This document shows, piece by piece, positions 32,020 to 40,432 of a stretch of 42,720 nucleotides of DNA. This DNA comes from Theionarchaea archaeon (lineage in GTDB: Archaea > Methanobacteriota_B > Thermococci > Methanofastidiosales > SZ-28-30): positions 1-42,720 of the forward strand of contig JACVGT010000005.1 of assembly GCA_018992685.1 (NCBI GenBank), read 5' to 3'. How positions within the stretch are numbered: the stretch's first letter is position 1; every line of letters begins with the position of its first letter. A program made the position numbers and the translations under genes. The notes under the pieces are model-generated. The model was not told the DNA's origin, did not search any database, and was given only the letters and a program-made list of their open reading frames with translations.

Positions 32020-32958
32020 CTATGAGCCACTTCCAATAGCTGCATCTAAGCTTTCTTGAGTAGTTAGAGGCTTGTATTCTCCGCTGATGGCCCCCGCTCC
32101 AGGTTCATATCTGTATTGTTCGAAGACATCAAGGATAGTTCTGCTTATATTCCCCGATTCAAACTTTCCATGCTCCGAGAGTCTCCTGATTATTGGGGTG
32201 CAATCTCCGATTTCTGAGCCTATCCAATGTCTATGGTTTAGCTCGGCCTGGATATAGGTGGACCCGCCACCGCCAAAAGGATCCAAGACTATGTCGTGGT
32301 GAGAAGTCGACATTAGAATTGCTCTTTCTGGTATGATTGGCTTGAGTTCATTTGCCGATCTCTTCTTGAACTTCCTGTGTCTTACTGGAGAAGTGTCGTC
32401 CCAGAAATCAGTAAGATTCAGTCCTTTTGGATTTAGCTTGTCTCTGTGCCCTCCATAATCTCTTATTTCACCACCACAATGACGGCAGGTTGGTATTGGG
32501 GTCCTTAGTTTGTTGAAAGTCTTGGGTTCACCCTTTGTGTAGTACAAAAGACCGTAATGTGCAGGATACAGCTTCTTGCCTCTGGGAAACGTATTCTTCA
32601 TGCAAATGGCAATCCAGTGACGGAAGTCCAGGTACTGGTCCAAATAAGCACCGAATTGCACACACCACCTTGGAATATTATAAATGAACAAGCTTCCACC
32701 AAGTTTGAGAACTCTTATACACTCGTCCATCCAAGAGTATGCCCATTCCAGATACTCTTTGTCATTCATTGAATCATCAAATCTTTTCGTGTTGTAATTC
32801 TTCTTTAGATTGAAAGGTGGATCACAGAAAATCATGTCAATAGAAGAATTTCGAATAGTTGAAAGAAGATCCATACAGTCGCAGTTAAAAAGAACTCCCA
32901 GTCTCGAGACACATGCCGCACTCATGAAATCCTTCCCATTTGCACTCACTGAGATCAT
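32020..32958 (-). CDS. Type II DNA methyltransferase, beta class
   Basis: Adenine-N6 or cytosine-N4 methyltransferase of 312 residues. Motif IV DPPF (about residue 46) comes before motif I LDPFGGGGST (about residue 226), which is the beta-class order. A CRHCGGEIRDYGGH segment may bind zinc in the target recognition region, and SEIGDCTPI follows motif I. The start at 32958 (MISVSANGKDF) is favoured by a TATA box CTTTTAAAG 25 nt upstream; the longer frame to 33054 overlaps a palindrome. It should protect DNA from the nuclease encoded at 33449. Recognition sequence unknown; a BamHI-like nuclease beside it favours N4-cytosine methylation. Confidence 0.9.
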   Translation of the reverse strand: MISVSANGKDFMSAACVSRLGVLFNCDCMDLLSTIRNSSIDMIFCDPPFNLKKNYNTKRFDDSMNDKEYLEWAYSWMDECIRVLKLGGSLFIYNIPRWCVQFGAYLDQYLDFRHWIAICMKNTFPRGKKLYPAHYGLLYYTKGEPKTFNKLRTPIPTCRHCGGEIRDYGGHRDKLNPKGLNLTDFWDDTSPVRHRKFKKRSANELKPIIPERAILMSTSHHDIVLDPFGGGGSTYIQAELNHRHWIGSEIGDCTPIIRRLSEHGKFESGNISRTILDVFEQYRYEPGAGAISGEYKPLTTQESLDAAIGSGS

Positions 32959-33053
32959 GCATGTTCCTTGTCCCTGACCTTTAAAAGCTTGATGCTTTGT
33001 CTCTCTACCAACTCTCCAAGATTGTGAGCGAATAAGAACGGAGCCACTATTCA

Positions 33054-33073
33054 TTTACTCTTGTAGAGGTAAA
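33054..33073. promoter_or_regulatory. imperfect palindrome related to the nuclease operator
   Basis: TTTACTCTTGTAGAGGTAAA, with matching ends TTTAC/GTAAA, resembles TTTACACTCTTGAAGAG at the nuclease promoter. It lies between the methyltransferase promoter and the end of the controller gene. Possibly a second binding site of the controller. Confidence 0.4.
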
Positions 33074-33107
33074 ACAGTAAAGTTCCCAATATCAACCATA
33101 ATCTTTG

Positions 33108-33383
33108 TTATTCCCCTTGAATTCCTAATACAGCAGTGGAAATTTCCCTTCCTGTTTCTGTTAGGTCATATAGCCTACCTTTTCGAGCCTTTGGATTAAG
33201 ACACTCTACAAGATCTTGATCTCTTAGCCCTTTCAAGACATTGCTTACATGACCGATTCCAATCCCACAGATCTGGGACAATTGCTTTGGTGTCAAGGGG
33301 CTGTCTTTCAAGGCTAGAATGATCTTTCTTCGATAGATGCTTGCTAGCACATAGCCAATGCTTTTCCAGTCTTCTTCGTCCAT
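33108..33383 (-). CDS. winged-helix regulator (ArsR/MarR-like), probable R-M controller
   Basis: DNA-binding protein of 91 residues with helix-turn-helix LTPKQLSQICGIGIGHVSNV and wing GRLYDLTETGREI. It lies between the methyltransferase and the divergently transcribed nuclease, the position of controller proteins in Type II systems, although classic C proteins are of the Xre type. The divergent A/T-rich promoter region (33385-33425) is shared with the nuclease, and a 17-base palindrome is at the nuclease start. This suggests it delays or limits nuclease expression. Confidence 0.8.
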   Translation of the reverse strand: MDEEDWKSIGYVLASIYRRKIILALKDSPLTPKQLSQICGIGIGHVSNVLKGLRDQDLVECLNPKARKGRLYDLTETGREISTAVLGIQGE

Positions 33384-33399
33384 TAGGCCACAATAGTAA

Positions 33400-33444
33400 T
33401 ATCATATTAAATATATAAACACACTTTACACTCTTGAAGAGTGT
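33400..33444 (+). promoter_or_regulatory. divergent promoter with 17-base palindrome
   Basis: A/T-rich ATTAAATATATAAAC (about 33404-33418) can serve both strands. ACACTCTT-G-AAGAGTGT at 33428-33444 is a perfect 8+1+8 inverted repeat just before the nuclease ATG (33449), around its expected transcription start. Likely operator for the controller. Confidence 0.72.
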
Positions 33445-33448
33445 CTGA

Positions 33449-34111
33449 ATGGTAACTAACTTTTTATTTCTTTGTTTTTTTTCTATAGCTAGGGAGATTC
33501 TCTTGAAATATGTCAAGTTGAAAATACTGTTCTCATCAGACTCATTCATAGAATCAGAAGAATGGAAAATGATACATGGGCAACTGCAGAAAGCAATAGA
33601 ATCGGTCAAGTGGCCTCCTGGATCTGACAAATTTCTACTATATCCTGAATCTGGGAAGAAGAGAGGGATGGGGAATGGAGTCAGACCAATCAAGAGAGCT
33701 TTTATTAGAACACTAGGCAATTTTGGGTGGAATGTTGAAGAGAAGATTCAAATAACTAATAACAAGAGATGGGGAAAAGTCGACGTTTCAAGGAAATTGG
33801 ATAGCAAGTGGTTCGTGGTGGAATGGGAAACTGGTAATATCTCGTCTAGCCATCGGGCCCTTGAAAAAATGGCACTAGGAATGCTAACAAACGTATTTCT
33901 AGGAGGTATTCTTGTTGTGCCAACACGGGAAATGTACAATTATCTGACCGATAGAGTTGGCAACTTTGAAGAACTTGAACCTTATTTTCCCCTTTATATG
34001 AGTTTAAATTTCAAGGATGGTCTTTTTGGAATAATCGCGGTCGAACATGATGGATTAAGCGAAGATACCCCGAGAATACCAAAGGGAACAGATGGCAGAG
34101 CTCTGGTATGA
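33449..34111 (+). CDS. restriction endonuclease, BamHI/BglII-like
   Basis: Protein of 220 residues. The core reads GKVDVSRKLDSKWFVVEWET: D112 and E125-x-E127 fit the D...ExE active site of BamHI (which uses D...ExE rather than ExK). The following GNISSSHRALEKMALGML and GGILVVPTREMYNYLTDRVG resemble the BamHI family helix and strand. N-terminal hydrophobic residues before about residue 40 may not be translated; a later start at 33569 (MIHGQLQ) is possible. With the methyltransferase and controller it forms a complete Type II system. Cleavage site unknown. Confidence 0.78.
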   Translation: MVTNFLFLCFFSIAREILLKYVKLKILFSSDSFIESEEWKMIHGQLQKAIESVKWPPGSDKFLLYPESGKKRGMGNGVRPIKRAFIRTLGNFGWNVEEKIQITNNKRWGKVDVSRKLDSKWFVVEWETGNISSSHRALEKMALGMLTNVFLGGILVVPTREMYNYLTDRVGNFEELEPYFPLYMSLNFKDGLFGIIAVEHDGLSEDTPRIPKGTDGRALV

Positions 34112-34341
34112 ATCAGGATGTTTCACTACCAAATCAATTCTATTCCTGCTTAGAATCTCATATATTGTCAGTATATGGATACCGGAGGTTTATATGGACT
34201 AAATATAAAATAAATCTTGGAAATTATACCCTTCAGCGTTGGAGATACAGTCTACTATCGTGTATTTAAGTGTGCGAGTTTGCTGTGCAATGCAGCCAAT
34301 GACAGAGGGATAATGTTTTCACTGGGAAAGGTGGCACGAAA
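34112..34341. other. intergenic, A/T-rich
   Basis: No gene found. A TATA-like GTATTTAAGTG near 34260-34272 may drive the small membrane ORFs that follow. Confidence 0.4.
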
Positions 34342-34765
34342 ATGGAGATGAGAATGAAAACACTATTGGTCGCTTGTTTCTTCTATCTGATATGCTTCAT
34401 TCAATGAGTAATTGTGTTTTTATCTCAATAATAGCACTCTTGTTACCAATATTCTATAAACTGGTTTCTGACGGCATTCGAATCTCTTCCACATTAAGAT
34501 TCTATTTGTTGTTCTTACTCTACTAACGATATTCTCCAAAGTAGGGCAGAACTACTACAAGAAGCTGAATACCTATATGTGCATAATGATGGCTAAGAAT
34601 ACTGAAAGACTAAGATCATTTATCAAAAAGACAATTATAGGCATGACTGAGGCATTTTCGGATACCGATGATGATAAGAAGTGCATTAAAATCCATGAGG
34701 ATGGTAAGTATGATGAAATTATCCATTCTACGAGCAATTTGCTTGATTACTCGGAAACGGTGTAG
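34342..34765 (+). pseudogene. overlapping small membrane ORFs, possibly one frameshifted gene
   Basis: AAAGGTGG (34327-34334) is a strong Shine-Dalgarno for MEMRMKTLLVACFFYLICFIQ (34342-34407). Its stop overlaps, as ATGA, the start of a 40-residue hydrophobic ORF (34404-34526). A third frame (34577-34765, 62 residues, KNTERLRSFIKKTIIGMTEA) continues from an open stretch after 34470. In sequence they read like one membrane protein with two frameshifts and a charged C-terminus; three true small peptides are the alternative. The last frame ends three bases before the nucleotidyltransferase. Confidence 0.35.
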
Positions 34766-34768
34766 AGA

Positions 34769-35476
34769 ATGAAAACTGCAATTGTTCTAATGGGGGGAAA
34801 AGGAGAAAGACTCAGGCCGATCACAGACAAAATACCTAAACCCTTGGTGGAGGTATGTGACAAGCCCATCTTATTTTGGGTACTAAAGTGGTTGGCTTTG
34901 AACAAGATTGAAAATTTGATAGCTGGAGTTTCATATAAGAAAGAGAAGTTAGAGAGATATCTAAATGAAGAATGTCTGCATGAAATGAATATCTGTATAA
35001 GCGAACACTTGGTAAGCGATGGAACAGCAACTGCTACTAGGAAAGCCATTGAAAACTGTGACGTGTTAGATGAAGATTTTCTTCTTGTTTATTGTGACAC
35101 AATTACCAATATTCCGTTGAATGACCTCTATTTGTTCCATCTAAGAGAAAAAAAGATCATGAATATGGTTATTCTCCCTCTGAGATGTAATTTTGGCATT
35201 GTGAAGGTAAAGAATAGAAGAGTTTCGTCATTTATTGAGAAACCAGTGATTAGCTCAGTTCTAACTAATGCAGGTATATATGTTTTCAACAAGAAAATCA
35301 TTCAGTTCTTAACAGATGGAAATCTTGAAAATTCCGTATTTCCTAATCTTGCAACCAAAGGAATGATTGCTGCATATAAGTACAACGGGTTCTGGAGAAC
35401 CATAAATACTCAGAAAGATAAACTGATCTTTGAATCTGAGTTCGAAAATAAAGATCTCGAAGACTTGCTGACCTGA
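34769..35476 (+). CDS. sugar-phosphate nucleotidyltransferase
   Basis: NTP-transferase of 235 residues: MGGKGERLRPITDKIPKPLVEV is the signature pyrophosphorylase loop (GxGxRLxPxT...PKP), YCDT supplies the metal-binding Asp, FIEKP and NAGIYVFNK are typical later elements. It activates a sugar phosphate with an NTP; family members include RmlA, HddC and GDP-mannose type enzymes, and the exact sugar is not clear. It lacks the C-terminal beta-helix of GlmU. The gene is A/T-rich compared with the rml cluster at 9.6-11 kb, so it is likely an acquired gene and not the missing rmlA of that cluster. Confidence 0.88.
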   Translation: MKTAIVLMGGKGERLRPITDKIPKPLVEVCDKPILFWVLKWLALNKIENLIAGVSYKKEKLERYLNEECLHEMNICISEHLVSDGTATATRKAIENCDVLDEDFLLVYCDTITNIPLNDLYLFHLREKKIMNMVILPLRCNFGIVKVKNRRVSSFIEKPVISSVLTNAGIYVFNKKIIQFLTDGNLENSVFPNLATKGMIAAYKYNGFWRTINTQKDKLIFESEFENKDLEDLLT

Positions 35477-35796
35477 ATTGGCCGCTGACTTTATGGCAAG
35501 TATATTCTTATTCATCTCTTCCCCATGATAAGTCTCTAGTTTTGATTCGGGACATAATAGTGTCTGCACTTACCAAATTGATCCAGTACTGTGATGCGAT
35601 GGAAGATTATTATTCTTATGCAGCAGGTGGTGACACCGCTGGTGGCGGTATTTCTTATCTCCGACATGTCAAGAATCCGTGGGAATATGCAGCATAGGGT
35701 CTTGTTGCAGCAATATGCATTCTGGAAACTGCGAAGTATGACTCGTGGGGGAGACAATCTCACCAGTTTCCTCCTGGCTTGGCTGCAAAGATTTAA
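35452..35796 (+). pseudogene. decayed ORF with in-frame TAG
   Basis: The frame open from 35452 reads LNWPLTLWQVYSYSSLP, LIRDIIVSALTKLIQYCDAM, YYSYAAGGDTAGGGISYLRH and VKNPWEYAA, then TAG at 35695-35697, then GLVAAICILETAKYDSWG and a TAA at 35794. Codon use and composition are protein-like on both sides of the TAG. No start codon is obvious and the beginning overlaps the end of the nucleotidyltransferase. I do not recognise the family. Either a gene remnant or, less likely, a readthrough codon. Confidence 0.45.
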
Positions 35797-35836
35797 GATA
35801 CCAAGTACAACATAATCAACATAAGTAGGTGAAAAC

Positions 35837-36466
35837 GTGGTCAATGAAAGAAAACCCAGTAAGAAGGGGAATCTCGTCATAACAATCTATGCAGTCTTCC
35901 TGCTCCTACTGTACTTATATGTTTTCCTAGAAGGCCCTTGCCTGACCTGTGTGGGGACACTTTTCTTTGTAGGCTTCCAAGTTCCATTGATGATAGCTGC
36001 TTTCTTGTTCGGCAGCAGAGAGAGGAGGGACAGATGCATTTTTTACATTCTGGTCATAGCCTTTACGTGCTTCATGATCAGAATCATAGACAACGGCTGC
36101 ATGATATTCGAGCGTAGCACCCTCTTTACTCATTTCTTTTCCCTCTTTTTCTTGGTGGTACTCTTGGCTTTCGTGATTTTATCTATTAAACACTGGAAAT
36201 ACATGCGCAGGGAGCCATTTGAGACATTCAGTAGTGAGGAGTACTTTAGAATTGGTCTTGACGCAATTCCATGGTCGAATATCAGAAAAATGTCGGTGAG
36301 AAAGAGCGAATTGGGAAATCCCTACGTTGTTGTCTATCTGAAGAATGACGAGCCCCCACGGAGCTTTGATATTGGATATTTTGGAGACAAGGAAACCTTT
36401 CTCAATCATCTCAAAGAAAAGGCAGCAAAAAAAGGATATGAGTATGTGGAAGAAGTCATGACTTGA
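35837..36466 (+). CDS. membrane protein of unknown function
   Basis: Protein of 209 residues with four predicted helices (about residues 13-30, 38-58, 66-82, 94-114), a Cys pair (GPCLTCVG) near the first loop and a soluble C-terminal domain with IPWSNIRKMSVRKSELGNPY and FLNHLKEKAAKKGYEYVEE. The C-terminal half resembles PH-like or bPH-type membrane-associated domains in pattern, but I am not sure. GTG start with AGGTGA as Shine-Dalgarno. Similar topology to the next gene; both stand in an A/T-rich accessory stretch. Confidence 0.65.
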   Translation: MVNERKPSKKGNLVITIYAVFLLLLYLYVFLEGPCLTCVGTLFFVGFQVPLMIAAFLFGSRERRDRCIFYILVIAFTCFMIRIIDNGCMIFERSTLFTHFFSLFFLVVLLAFVILSIKHWKYMRREPFETFSSEEYFRIGLDAIPWSNIRKMSVRKSELGNPYVVVYLKNDEPPRSFDIGYFGDKETFLNHLKEKAAKKGYEYVEEVMT

Positions 36467-36609
36467 GCAGTTCCCCCGAAATCGAAGGATAGAGAGCAAT
36501 ATGAAATCACTCATCTGTCTTCTTGACGCAATAGAAGATTCGACTTAGCAAAACGAACAGGTGATATTATTCATCCAGGCAAACAAATCACTTAGGAGGT
36601 AAGAAAAAG

Positions 36610-36900
36610 ATGGAATCAGAGGAGGAGTTCAAAAGAAAAAAGAAGATCAGGACAGTGGTGGTAGGCACACTACTCCTAGTAGTCTATTCTGTGGTTTTCA
36701 ACGTTTATATCGGCTTCTTCATGAGTTGCGGAGGAATACTTGTTTTCGCAGTCCTAATCATCGTTCTCTTCGTGTTCTTCCATTTTCTCTTCGAAGATTT
36801 CAGAAAGTCTGATGGAAAATATGTCTACTATCCTTGTTTACTCTATGCCATTCTCATGCTAATTTGGATGGTGTATAATACCCTGTCTCGTTGCGGCTGA
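36610..36900 (+). CDS. small membrane protein
   Basis: Product of 96 residues with three hydrophobic helices (TVVVGTLLLVVYSVVFN, GGILVFAVLIIVLFVFF, CLLYAILMLIWMVY) and a charged N-terminus. GGAGGTAAG is a strong Shine-Dalgarno nine bases before the ATG. The MSCGG loop corresponds in place to the Cys pair of the preceding protein, so the two may be distant paralogues. Function unknown. Confidence 0.65.
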   Translation: MESEEEFKRKKKIRTVVVGTLLLVVYSVVFNVYIGFFMSCGGILVFAVLIIVLFVFFHFLFEDFRKSDGKYVYYPCLLYAILMLIWMVYNTLSRCG

Positions 36901-37011
36901 GATAGGGTTTTTTCTTCGTTCATCTTCCTCTTTATCTCTGCCTTCTTGGCAATTCATGAGAACTTAGTTCAAACAAAGGGTACTTCAAAAACCTAAATGC
37001 CCACATAGATA

Positions 37012-37104
37012 CATTTATATAAGCGCCTACGCTTAGGAGAGGTAGTACTATAAGAAATGCTGGATGTGTTTTAATCCAGGGAGTTAGAAGAAAAGGAGGA
37101 TACG
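37012..37104 (+). promoter_or_regulatory. promoter and leader of the alpha/beta hydrolase
   Basis: TATA box CATTTATATAAG at about 37010-37022 gives a leader of about 60 nt, longer than most here. The leader contains a hairpin CTGGAT-N8-ATCCAG (37060-37079) and AAAGGAGGAT as Shine-Dalgarno. Confidence 0.55.
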
Positions 37105-37974
37105 ATGATGAGTAAATCCTTTAATGATATCTACAAGAATGTTCCTTCAGACCAGAAAGATCGATTACAAACATTTCGCTCAACTCATCCATACACAACC
37201 TTTGATAAGGCGGACGTCACCTGGGAATATATTTCATGTGGAAAAGGAGAGGAAACCCTGGTACTCCTTCCCGGTGGTATTCGTTTCGCTGAAACATGGT
37301 TTCAACTTATTGAAATCTTTGAAAATGAATATACGATCATATCACCCACATACCCACCTTTACCCACGATGGCAGACATAACAGAAGGGATTTCTTACAT
37401 ACTTACCTCAGAATCCACGAAGAAGGTTCACCTCCTTGGAACATCATTTGGAGGATGGGTTGCTCAATGTTTTGTACACGATTATCCTGACAAAGTCCAA
37501 TCACTCATACTGTCACACACGTCAGGACCTTCAGGAATTTCTAAGAATCTCATCAAAATTGGGCAGGTTGTAACAGACTTATACCCCCTTCGGCTGCTAC
37601 GGATCACCTTCAAACAGAGATTAATGAACCTCTTATCAATGCCGGATTCAGACCGTCAGTTCTGGGAAGCTTTTCTAACAGAAGTATCTTTTCGCATGAC
37701 GAAAGACGATATTAAAGCTCAGCAGGCATGTACGGTTGACTTTGTGACAAATTATACAATCTCACAGGATGGTTCGGCCACGTGGCCTGGGCGAATTCTC
37801 ATCATAGAATCTGATGATGACCCCGCATTTAAGGAACCCGTGCGAGAGAACCTAAAAAACCTCTATCCACAAGCACAGGTTCACACATTTCACAAGACTG
37901 GACACACTTCTGGATATACGAACCCACAGGAATATGCAGTGGTTATTAGGAACTTTCTGAATGAATTAGGCTGA
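37105..37974 (+). CDS. alpha/beta hydrolase
   Basis: Cytosolic alpha/beta-hydrolase of 289 residues without a signal peptide. LVLLPGGIRFAETWFQLIE is the oxyanion region, LLGTSFGGWVAQ the nucleophile elbow with S114, IIESDDDPAFKEPVRE the likely acid, and H267 in KTGHTSGYTNP the catalytic His. Esterase, lipase or C-C hydrolase activity is possible; the substrate is unknown. Strong Shine-Dalgarno GGAGGAT; ATG at 37108 is an equal alternative start. Confidence 0.85.
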   Translation: MMSKSFNDIYKNVPSDQKDRLQTFRSTHPYTTFDKADVTWEYISCGKGEETLVLLPGGIRFAETWFQLIEIFENEYTIISPTYPPLPTMADITEGISYILTSESTKKVHLLGTSFGGWVAQCFVHDYPDKVQSLILSHTSGPSGISKNLIKIGQVVTDLYPLRLLRITFKQRLMNLLSMPDSDRQFWEAFLTEVSFRMTKDDIKAQQACTVDFVTNYTISQDGSATWPGRILIIESDDDPAFKEPVRENLKNLYPQAQVHTFHKTGHTSGYTNPQEYAVVIRNFLNELG

Positions 37975-38270
37975 ACAGGTTATATGTGAACTTGTCAATC
38001 ATTCTTCCTTCCAGCATCTCTCTTGCCGAATTCATTTGTATGAGGAATAGTCATCAGGAGATACTCCTTTTAAGAGGATCTACAGCATCCTCAACTCAAC
38101 CATGCGAAAGACAGACCACGTCATTGAACCTTTGAATGAGTCCGTTTGATTTGTCATGTAACCTGCTGGGAGTTGTATATAGAGGGTACCGGCAAGATCA
38201 GAGGGGATAATCCCAAACCTTTTTATATTATTTTCTCTAGATTCTCTTCAAAGTTAGAGGAGGTGAATCC
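37975..38270. other. intergenic with peptidase promoter
   Basis: No gene seen. AAACCTTTTTATATT at about 38214-38228 is the TATA box and GAGGAGGTGAA (38255-38265) the Shine-Dalgarno of the peptidase gene. Confidence 0.6.
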
Positions 38271-40268
38271 ATGAAGAAAAAGATGCTATGTATACTTATC
38301 TTGGCAGTGATGCTAGGGCTGACTTTTCCTACAATTTCTTCCGAAAATGACAGTCTTTCAATAGAATACCAGTTTACTTCAGTGATACGGGAAGGTCAGG
38401 TTGTGGTAGAGAATACCATTCTTGAAGAAATACCTGGAGAACCGCTAGTGCCCTACCGAGTTGCCAGAATTCTGCTTCCCCAGGGTACAGACGTGAAGGA
38501 TGTCACAGTCACCCAGGGTGAATCCATCATTCAGGAAGGATTTGAGATTCCATGGGGCCAACCCGCCTGTATCCTCAGTGGAAAACCTCAAAAAGTGGGA
38601 CGAAACGAAGCGACCTACAGCTCCAATGAATGGTACCACAAGACCCTGTACGATGTCATCACAGTACAATCTTTCAGAGGGTTTCAAATCTTGTATGTAC
38701 ACTTCTACCCCCTACAATATCGGCCACAATCTGGCACTGTAAAATTCTATACCACACTGACAGTGCATGTACACCTGCAAGAGAGTTCACAGAACCCATT
38801 GTACAGGGGGCTGGAAGATGACAAGAAAGATGCTGCGTGCATGGTAGACAATCCTCAAGTATTGGAGACGTATGAGAGTGTCGTGCCCCTCATAGACACG
38901 AAAGAATACATCATCATCACAAACAGTACAATGGCCCCTATATTCCAGCAATTAGCTAACCACAAAACAAATCACCTCAACAGCGCAGGCGTTTATGACG
39001 TCCAATGGATATACTCGACCTACACAGGGTATGACAATGCAGAGAAAGTAAGGAACTTCATCAAAGATATGTATCAAACCCACAGTACAAGGTGGTGTTT
39101 GCTAGGTGGGGATGTTTCTGTTGTTCCTTACAGAGGGTTCCTCTGCATATGTTCTCCGAAGGTGGATTACGATCTGGAAGCCGACATGTACTTTGGATGC
39201 CTAGATGGTACCTTTGATGCAGACGGTGATCATGTCTACGGTGAACCCTGTGACAATGTCGACTGGTTGGAAGAGGTCTTTGTCGGTCGAGCTCCAGTAG
39301 AATCCACAGCTGAAGCTCAGATGTTCGTCAACAAGACCATCGCGTATGAGCAAAGTGACAAACCAAAGGTGTGCCAGTTTCATCAAGCACGACTCGAACC
39401 AGACAACTACCCGGATTCGAGACAGGTAGCATATGACTGTGAGTACTGGACGCCTTGGTACTACACGAAGAGAAGACTCTTTGAAGAATACGGCAACGTA
39501 TCAAAAGACGACTGGAGAAATGCATGGGCTGGGAACCCACTGATAGTCCAGCACACCGGTCATGGACTCCCCACATTTTATCAGATCAACATGGTTGTTG
39601 GAGAGTCTGTAGCATGGACTACTGCAGATGTGCCCACCTTGAGTAATACGTTCAAACCAGTTCACATGTCAATGGCCTGTCTCAGTGGGGAGTTTTCCGT
39701 CAACGACTGTCTGGCTGAAGAATATGTCAAAGATGATTGTGGAGCTGTTGCGTGCATGATGAATTCTGGATATGGCTTTTATTCCTCAGTAGATGCATCT
39801 AAGTACAGTGGGGACTTCCTTGAGACTATGTTCAGGGGTCTATTCTCAGATCACAAACAGCACCTGGGTGAATTACTCAATCAGGCAAAAAGCTACTGGG
39901 TATCTGCTGCAGAGTCTAGTTCTGTGTACAGGTGGTGCTACTATGAGATTAACCTACTCGGTGACCCTGAGACACCTGCTATTTCAAGAAGCCTGGTGAT
40001 ATACCTCAGCGGTCCTCAGTATCCTCCCGAATATTCAAGCCCTACCTATACGGTTACTGTCGAAATGGGGAAAGGGAATTTCGATTACTACTGGTACATG
40101 AATGGAGGGCTGATCAAGTACACTCTCAATTCAAGCAACTGGACAGATTCATGTACTCTTGGAACGGTGTACAAGCAATTCACCATCAGTGTGTACGTGT
40201 ATGATAGGGGAACTGGCTCGAGCGCCACTGCATCCATGATAGTATACCCTGGAGGAACGCCGCCTTGA
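38271..40268 (+). CDS. secreted C25 (gingipain-type) cysteine peptidase
   Basis: Exported protein of 665 residues. Signal peptide MKKKMLCILILAVMLGLTFP; N-terminal propeptide-like region with LVPYRVARILLPQGTDV; YIIITNSTMAPIFQQLANHK begins the caspase-like fold, with LLGGDVSVVPYRGF and VGRAPVESTAEAQMFVNKT. The catalytic pair is H431 (QHTGHG) and C470 (MSMACLSGEF). After LLGDPETPA comes an Ig-like C-terminal domain with a serine/threonine- and glycine-rich end. No sorting signal or anchor is visible. It may degrade external protein for nutrition or process surface proteins. Confidence 0.9.
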   Translation: MKKKMLCILILAVMLGLTFPTISSENDSLSIEYQFTSVIREGQVVVENTILEEIPGEPLVPYRVARILLPQGTDVKDVTVTQGESIIQEGFEIPWGQPACILSGKPQKVGRNEATYSSNEWYHKTLYDVITVQSFRGFQILYVHFYPLQYRPQSGTVKFYTTLTVHVHLQESSQNPLYRGLEDDKKDAACMVDNPQVLETYESVVPLIDTKEYIIITNSTMAPIFQQLANHKTNHLNSAGVYDVQWIYSTYTGYDNAEKVRNFIKDMYQTHSTRWCLLGGDVSVVPYRGFLCICSPKVDYDLEADMYFGCLDGTFDADGDHVYGEPCDNVDWLEEVFVGRAPVESTAEAQMFVNKTIAYEQSDKPKVCQFHQARLEPDNYPDSRQVAYDCEYWTPWYYTKRRLFEEYGNVSKDDWRNAWAGNPLIVQHTGHGLPTFYQINMVVGESVAWTTADVPTLSNTFKPVHMSMACLSGEFSVNDCLAEEYVKDDCGAVACMMNSGYGFYSSVDASKYSGDFLETMFRGLFSDHKQHLGELLNQAKSYWVSAAESSSVYRWCYYEINLLGDPETPAISRSLVIYLSGPQYPPEYSSPTYTVTVEMGKGNFDYYWYMNGGLIKYTLNSSNWTDSCTLGTVYKQFTISVYVYDRGTGSSATASMIVYPGGTPP

Positions 40269-40284
40269 AACATTGAAGTTTTCT

Positions 40285-40306
40285 CATTTCTTTTTTTTTA
40301 CTTTTT
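40285..40306 (+). terminator. T-rich terminator
   Basis: T8 and T5 runs shortly after the peptidase stop. Confidence 0.65.
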
Positions 40307-40432
40307 AGTTCACTACATGGCTCATTATGCGGCTTGATTTTTCATCTATATTTTCATCGGATTTGATTCTGAGCTTCTCGATTGCAAAGAGAACACTAGC
40401 GCATATGACATTTTCGTACTTTCTATGGGAAA

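Noticed and set aside
37060..37079. Hairpin in the hydrolase leader as a possible riboswitch
   Set aside because: A single six-pair stem is not enough; no known riboswitch core is visible.
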